Assembly: GCF_900176515.1 (NCBI RefSeq)
Contig: NZ_FWXV01000001.1
Coordinates: 1,312,554 to 1,376,553, forward strand
Length of the DNA: 64,000 bases
From: Kibdelosporangium aridum
GTDB taxonomy: Bacteria > Actinomycetota > Actinomycetes > Mycobacteriales > Pseudonocardiaceae
Direction of reading: 5' to 3'
Each line of letters begins with the position of its first letter. Position 1 is the first letter of the stretch. Of the stretch, positions 61,409 to 64,000 are shown piece by piece. The notes under the pieces were generated by a model. That model did not search any database. It was not told the origin of the DNA and was given only the letters and a program-made list of their open reading frames with translations. The position numbers were made by a program, and so were the translations under genes.

Positions 61409-61645
61409 ATGTACCTGGCGGTCGGAGTGGCGATGTGGTGGCCCGCGGTCGTCGTCAGCGTCGTACTGCTGGTGGTCGGGCACCGCAAGGGCAGGCAAGC
61501 GGCAGCCACGTACGCCGACCTCGTGGAATCAGTGTTCGATGTGCACGGCACCGATCTGGCCGAGGCTCTGCGGATTCCCACAGGGGACAGTCTCACGCCA
61601 CCGGTCGGCCACGTGATCAGCGAGCGACTGCGCAAAGGCACCTGA
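61409..61645 (+). CDS. Small membrane-anchored hypothetical protein, 78 aa
   Basis: The ATG at 61409 follows TGGAG. The product has one N-terminal transmembrane segment (MYLAVGVAMWWPAVVVSVVL). A soluble tail follows (RKGRQAAATYADLVESVF, then GTDLAEALRIPTGDSLTPP). Third-position GC is high. An in-frame TTG at 61391 would add six residues. Reading further upstream has poor coding bias because that stretch is coding on the other strand. Confidence 0.6.
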   Translation: MYLAVGVAMWWPAVVVSVVLLVVGHRKGRQAAATYADLVESVFDVHGTDLAEALRIPTGDSLTPPVGHVISERLRKGT

Positions 61646-61743
61646 GCAGACTGTCCCTTCTGGATCTTCGGGTCGGCCGGCGCCGGTTTCAGTGTGGGCT
61701 GAGGGCGGGCGGCAACGCCCCGATGTGGCCGACTGCTTGTCTA

Positions 61744-61774
61744 CATTGGATTAGTCCAGGCATTGGACTGTCCA
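61744..61774 (+). repeat. Direct repeat of CATTGGA..TCCA upstream of the GH12 gene
   Basis: CATTGGA-TTAG-TCCA (61744-61758) and CATTGGA-CTG-TCCA (61761-61774) are spaced 17 bases apart. Each contains a small TGGA/TCCA dyad. It lies about 130 bases before the glucanase start and could be a tandem regulator site. Confidence 0.35.
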
Positions 61775-61903
61775 CCTGGTGCAGCGTCGTACCTGCGTGA
61801 ACGGGCTCTTGACCGCCATGTTCGGTCGGTGGCATATTCGTCGAAGCGCTTCAACAGCGCGACCCTGCGTATCCGTGCAAAGACGCTCGGAAGGAACCCA
61901 TCC

Positions 61904-62599
61904 ATGCGCAATCCACTACGTTCGCTGGTATGCGGAATCGCGGCGGTCCTTGTCGTCACCCTGACACCAGCGGGGACGGCACAGGCTGCCGCCTGGTCCT
62001 CATCGGACAGGTGGGGGACCTGGTCCAACGGTGGTTACATAGTCCGCAACAACGTATGGGGCAGTGGCTACGGTCCCCAGTCGATCTGGGCTGATTCGTA
62101 CAGCAGCTGGGGAGTCTGGGCGAATCACCCCAACACCGGCGGTGTGAAGTCCTACCCCCACGTTGGCCGCACCATCGGCCGGAGGCTGAGCACCGTGCGG
62201 AGCCTCACCAGCGACTTCACGGTGTCCAGGCCGAACGCCGGATCGTATGCGACGGCTTACGACATCTGGGTGAACGGCCACGACTACGAGATCATGTTGT
62301 GGATGAACAAGCAAGGCGCCGTGGGGCCGATCGGCTCGCGGCAGACCACGGCGACGGTCGGCGGTCACACATGGGATGTCTACCGGGGGAGCAACGGGTC
62401 CAACGCCGTGTTCTCCTTCGTGCGCACGTCCAACACGAACTCCGGCTCAGTCGATGTGCTCGCGGTGATGAACTGGATCCGCAACCGCGGCTGGTACGGC
62501 GACGTGACCATCAATGACGTCCAGTTCGGCTTCGAGATCACCTCGTCGGCCGGCGGGATGAACTTCCTGACCAACAGCTACTCCGTTTCCTCATCCTGA
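61904..62599 (+). CDS. Secreted glycoside hydrolase family 12 endoglucanase
   Basis: The product is 231 aa. The signal peptide begins MRNPLRSLVCGIAAVLVVT, with cleavage near AQA. The mature domain is a GH12 beta-jelly roll with the nucleophile Glu in YEIMLWMNKQG, the WDVYRGSNG strand and the acid/base Glu in VQFGFEITSSAGG. It should cleave beta-1,4-glucan or xyloglucan. No binding module is attached. It fits with the LPMO 1.6 kb upstream and the sugar-binding protein downstream. The ATG at 61904 follows GGAAGGAA. Confidence 0.92.
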   Translation: MRNPLRSLVCGIAAVLVVTLTPAGTAQAAAWSSSDRWGTWSNGGYIVRNNVWGSGYGPQSIWADSYSSWGVWANHPNTGGVKSYPHVGRTIGRRLSTVRSLTSDFTVSRPNAGSYATAYDIWVNGHDYEIMLWMNKQGAVGPIGSRQTTATVGGHTWDVYRGSNGSNAVFSFVRTSNTNSGSVDVLAVMNWIRNRGWYGDVTINDVQFGFEITSSAGGMNFLTNSYSVSSS

Positions 62600-62629
62600 C
62601 GAGCGGAAACGGGTACATGTCCTTCCGTT

Positions 62630-62657
62630 GCGGGGATGTTAACGCTAACCTCCCCGC
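62630..62657. promoter_or_regulatory. LacI-like dyad before the sugar-binding protein
   Basis: GTTAACGCTAAC (62638-62649) is a near-palindrome with a central CG, as in LacI-family operators. Outer arms GCGGGGA and TCCCCGC share the same centre. It may also act as a terminator for the GH12 gene. Confidence 0.5.
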
Positions 62658-62722
62658 GCGGACGGCTGTGTGTAGTCGAAGCGATTCGATATTCGTTGCC
62701 TGACGATCACTGGAGGGTTCTG

Positions 62723-64000
62723 ATGTCCAAGCGAGTTCTCGGCGCGGCGATGGCGGCCGTGCTGGTGGTCAGCGGGTGCGGATCCGGTGGTGACGACGGC
62801 CCGAGGACGTTGAAGCTCTGGCACTACGAGGGCCCCGACAGTGCGATGGGTGTGGCGTGGGCCGAGGCGATCAAGCAGTTCGAGTCGACACACCCCGGTG
62901 TGAAAGTGGTGTTCGAGGAGAAGGGGTTCGAACAGATCCAGAAGACGGCGCCGATGGTGCTGAACTCCAGCGACGCGCCGGATGTGATGGAGTACAACAA
63001 GGGCAACGCGACGGCGGGTCTGTTGTCCAAGCAGGGGCTGCTGACCGACATCAGTGACGAGGTGACCAAGCGGGGCTGGGACAAGCATCTCGGTCCGGGG
63101 ATCCAGACCACGGCTCGTTATGACGAGAAGGGTGTGATGGGGTCTGGCAAGTGGTTTGGTGTGCCGAATTATGCCGAGTATGTGATGGTTTTCTACAACA
63201 AGGACATGTTCGCCCGGCAGGGCATCGCGGTGCCGACGTCGGTCGGGGAACTGACTGCGGCGATGGACAAGTTCGTCGCGGCCGGTGTGACCCCGTTGGC
63301 GGTCGGGGGTGCGGAGTATCCGGCGCACCAGATCATGTACCAGTTGGCGCTGTCGAAGGCGAACAAGGATTGGGTGGATCGGTTCCAGCGGTACACCGGT
63401 CCGGTGGATTTCCATGACGCGGCGTGGATGCATGGGGCCAGTACGTTCGCTGACTGGGTGGACAAGCGGTATGTCGGCAAGGACTCGGCGGGGGTGAAGG
63501 CCGAGGACATGGGTGTGTCGTTCATGCAGGGCAAGCATCCGATCATGATCAGTGGCAGTTGGTGGTACGGCAGGCTGGCTTCGGGGATCAAGGATTTCCA
63601 GTGGGGGTCGTTCCTGTGGCCGGGGCTGACGGCGGGGTCCGCGGGCAACATGTGGGTGGTTCCGGCGGGGTCGAAGAACAAGGAATTGGCGTACGACTTC
63701 ATTCAGATCACGATGTCGCCGCAGATTCAGGACAAGTTGCGTGATGCGGGTGGTGTGCCGCTTGTGGACACTGGTTCGGCGTCGAGTGCGGCGCCGCAGT
63801 TGAAGGAAGTGGCGGAGAATTTCAAGACGTTGGCCGCGCAGGATCGGTTGGCGTTCTATCCGGACTGGCCGGCGCCGGGTTATTACGATGTGCAGGTTTC
63901 GGCGGTGCAGAAGCTGATCACCGGCACGGCGACGCCGCATCAGGTGATGGACGAGATAGCCAAGCCCTACCAGGAGAACCTGGCGAACGTCGGCAAATGA
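62723..64000 (+). CDS. ABC transporter sugar-binding lipoprotein
   Basis: The product is 425 aa ending at the last base of the window. It has a lipoprotein signal with lipobox VVSGCG (MSKRVLGAAMAAVLVVSGCG). The mature part is a cluster-B extracellular solute-binding protein (LKLWHYEGPDSAMGVAWAEA, GVPNYAEYVMVFYNKDMF, MQGKHPIMISGSWWYG). GGAGGG precedes the ATG. The permeases are expected just beyond the window. A LacI-like dyad lies in its promoter, and adjacent glucan-degrading genes suggest oligosaccharide uptake. Confidence 0.92.
   Translation: MSKRVLGAAMAAVLVVSGCGSGGDDGPRTLKLWHYEGPDSAMGVAWAEAIKQFESTHPGVKVVFEEKGFEQIQKTAPMVLNSSDAPDVMEYNKGNATAGLLSKQGLLTDISDEVTKRGWDKHLGPGIQTTARYDEKGVMGSGKWFGVPNYAEYVMVFYNKDMFARQGIAVPTSVGELTAAMDKFVAAGVTPLAVGGAEYPAHQIMYQLALSKANKDWVDRFQRYTGPVDFHDAAWMHGASTFADWVDKRYVGKDSAGVKAEDMGVSFMQGKHPIMISGSWWYGRLASGIKDFQWGSFLWPGLTAGSAGNMWVVPAGSKNKELAYDFIQITMSPQIQDKLRDAGGVPLVDTGSASSAAPQLKEVAENFKTLAAQDRLAFYPDWPAPGYYDVQVSAVQKLITGTATPHQVMDEIAKPYQENLANVGK

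Noticed and set aside
62645..63940. 431-codon antisense frame in the sugar-binding protein gene
   Set aside because: The translation is Arg/His-rich with no family signature, while the sense frame has a lipobox and a full solute-binding domain.
1..64000. CRISPR array, insertion sequence or prophage
   Set aside because: No regularly spaced repeats, transposase, integrase or phage structural genes were seen. The tRNA array is the only mobile-element-like feature.

Overview
The window is high-GC actinomycete chromosome. Genes carry strong G/C third-position bias, GTG and TTG starts are common, and many genes overlap by 4 bases or by TGATG. A SARP/AfsR-type regulator, an NRPS, TetR/ArsR/LysR/AraC regulators, a CebR-type operator, an AA10 LPMO, a GH12 glucanase and an ECF41-type sigma factor together suggest a filamentous saprophyte, most likely of the Pseudonocardiaceae or a close family. 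The genus is inference only.

Layout. (1) 1-12.6 kb is the right-hand end of an NRPS cluster. An NRPS truncated by the window edge (C-A-T-C-A-T-E, codes read as Orn-like then Thr) is followed by a VioC/AsnO-type amino-acid hydroxylase, an MFS exporter and a P450. A convergent SARP regulator ends the block. (2) 12.8-14.1 kb holds two unrecognised genes on the minus strand, one with a frameshift. (3) 14.2-15.04 kb is the strangest stretch: a near-consensus promoter, a 43-codon ORF, a strong terminator and then a tight array of seven tRNA or tRNA-like genes (Trp/Gly-like, Tyr, Arg, Ile, Ala, Val, His), several with shortened D-loops or odd anticodon arms. (4) 15-27 kb is mostly housekeeping and accessory metabolism: a Methyltransf_19-type methyltransferase, SCO6745-like and GOLPH3-like proteins, a polysaccharide deacetylase / acetoacetyl-CoA synthetase / amidohydrolase operon, a two-domain LigD, a proline iminopeptidase, an SDR, a PNPOx-like protein and an AraC regulator. 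(5) 27.1-33.05 kb is a compact six-gene minus-strand operon with every junction overlapping: A-T didomain, hydroxyacyl-CoA dehydrogenase, free ACP, acyl-CoA dehydrogenase, atypical KSIII and FkbH-like protein. It holds the gene set for a hydroxymalonyl-ACP-type unit, but no modular PKS. (6) 33.2-43.3 kb holds LigA, a TetR with a divergent Lcp/MpaB-like oxygenase, a G1-peptidase-like protein, kynureninase, small and secreted proteins, and a desaturase operon (delta-9 desaturase, a 59-aa coupled ORF, a second desaturase). (7) 43.6-52.99 kb holds an ECF41-type sigma factor divergent from a flavin oxidoreductase, YidB and UspA proteins, a secreted vanadium-haloperoxidase/PAP2 protein, an ArsR regulator with its divergent secreted protein, and a divergent LysR / alpha-beta hydrolase pair. 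(8) 52.99-58.0 kb is a quinate/shikimate catabolic locus (MHS transporter, TetR, QsuB-like dehydratase, shikimate dehydrogenase). Three promoters share one 24-bp element. (9) 58-64 kb is a secreted, polysaccharide-directed region: beta-propeller/PKD protein, CebR-boxed LPMO, SRPBCC protein, two small divergent genes, a GH12 glucanase, and a sugar-binding ABC lipoprotein behind a LacI-like dyad.

The candidates most worth following are the tRNA array with its upstream leader-like unit, the PKS-free FkbH/KSIII/A-T operon, and the three-site operator of the shikimate locus. Two likely indels (near 13,230 and near 33,025) may be real mutations or assembly errors. All functional statements rest on motif reading by eye.
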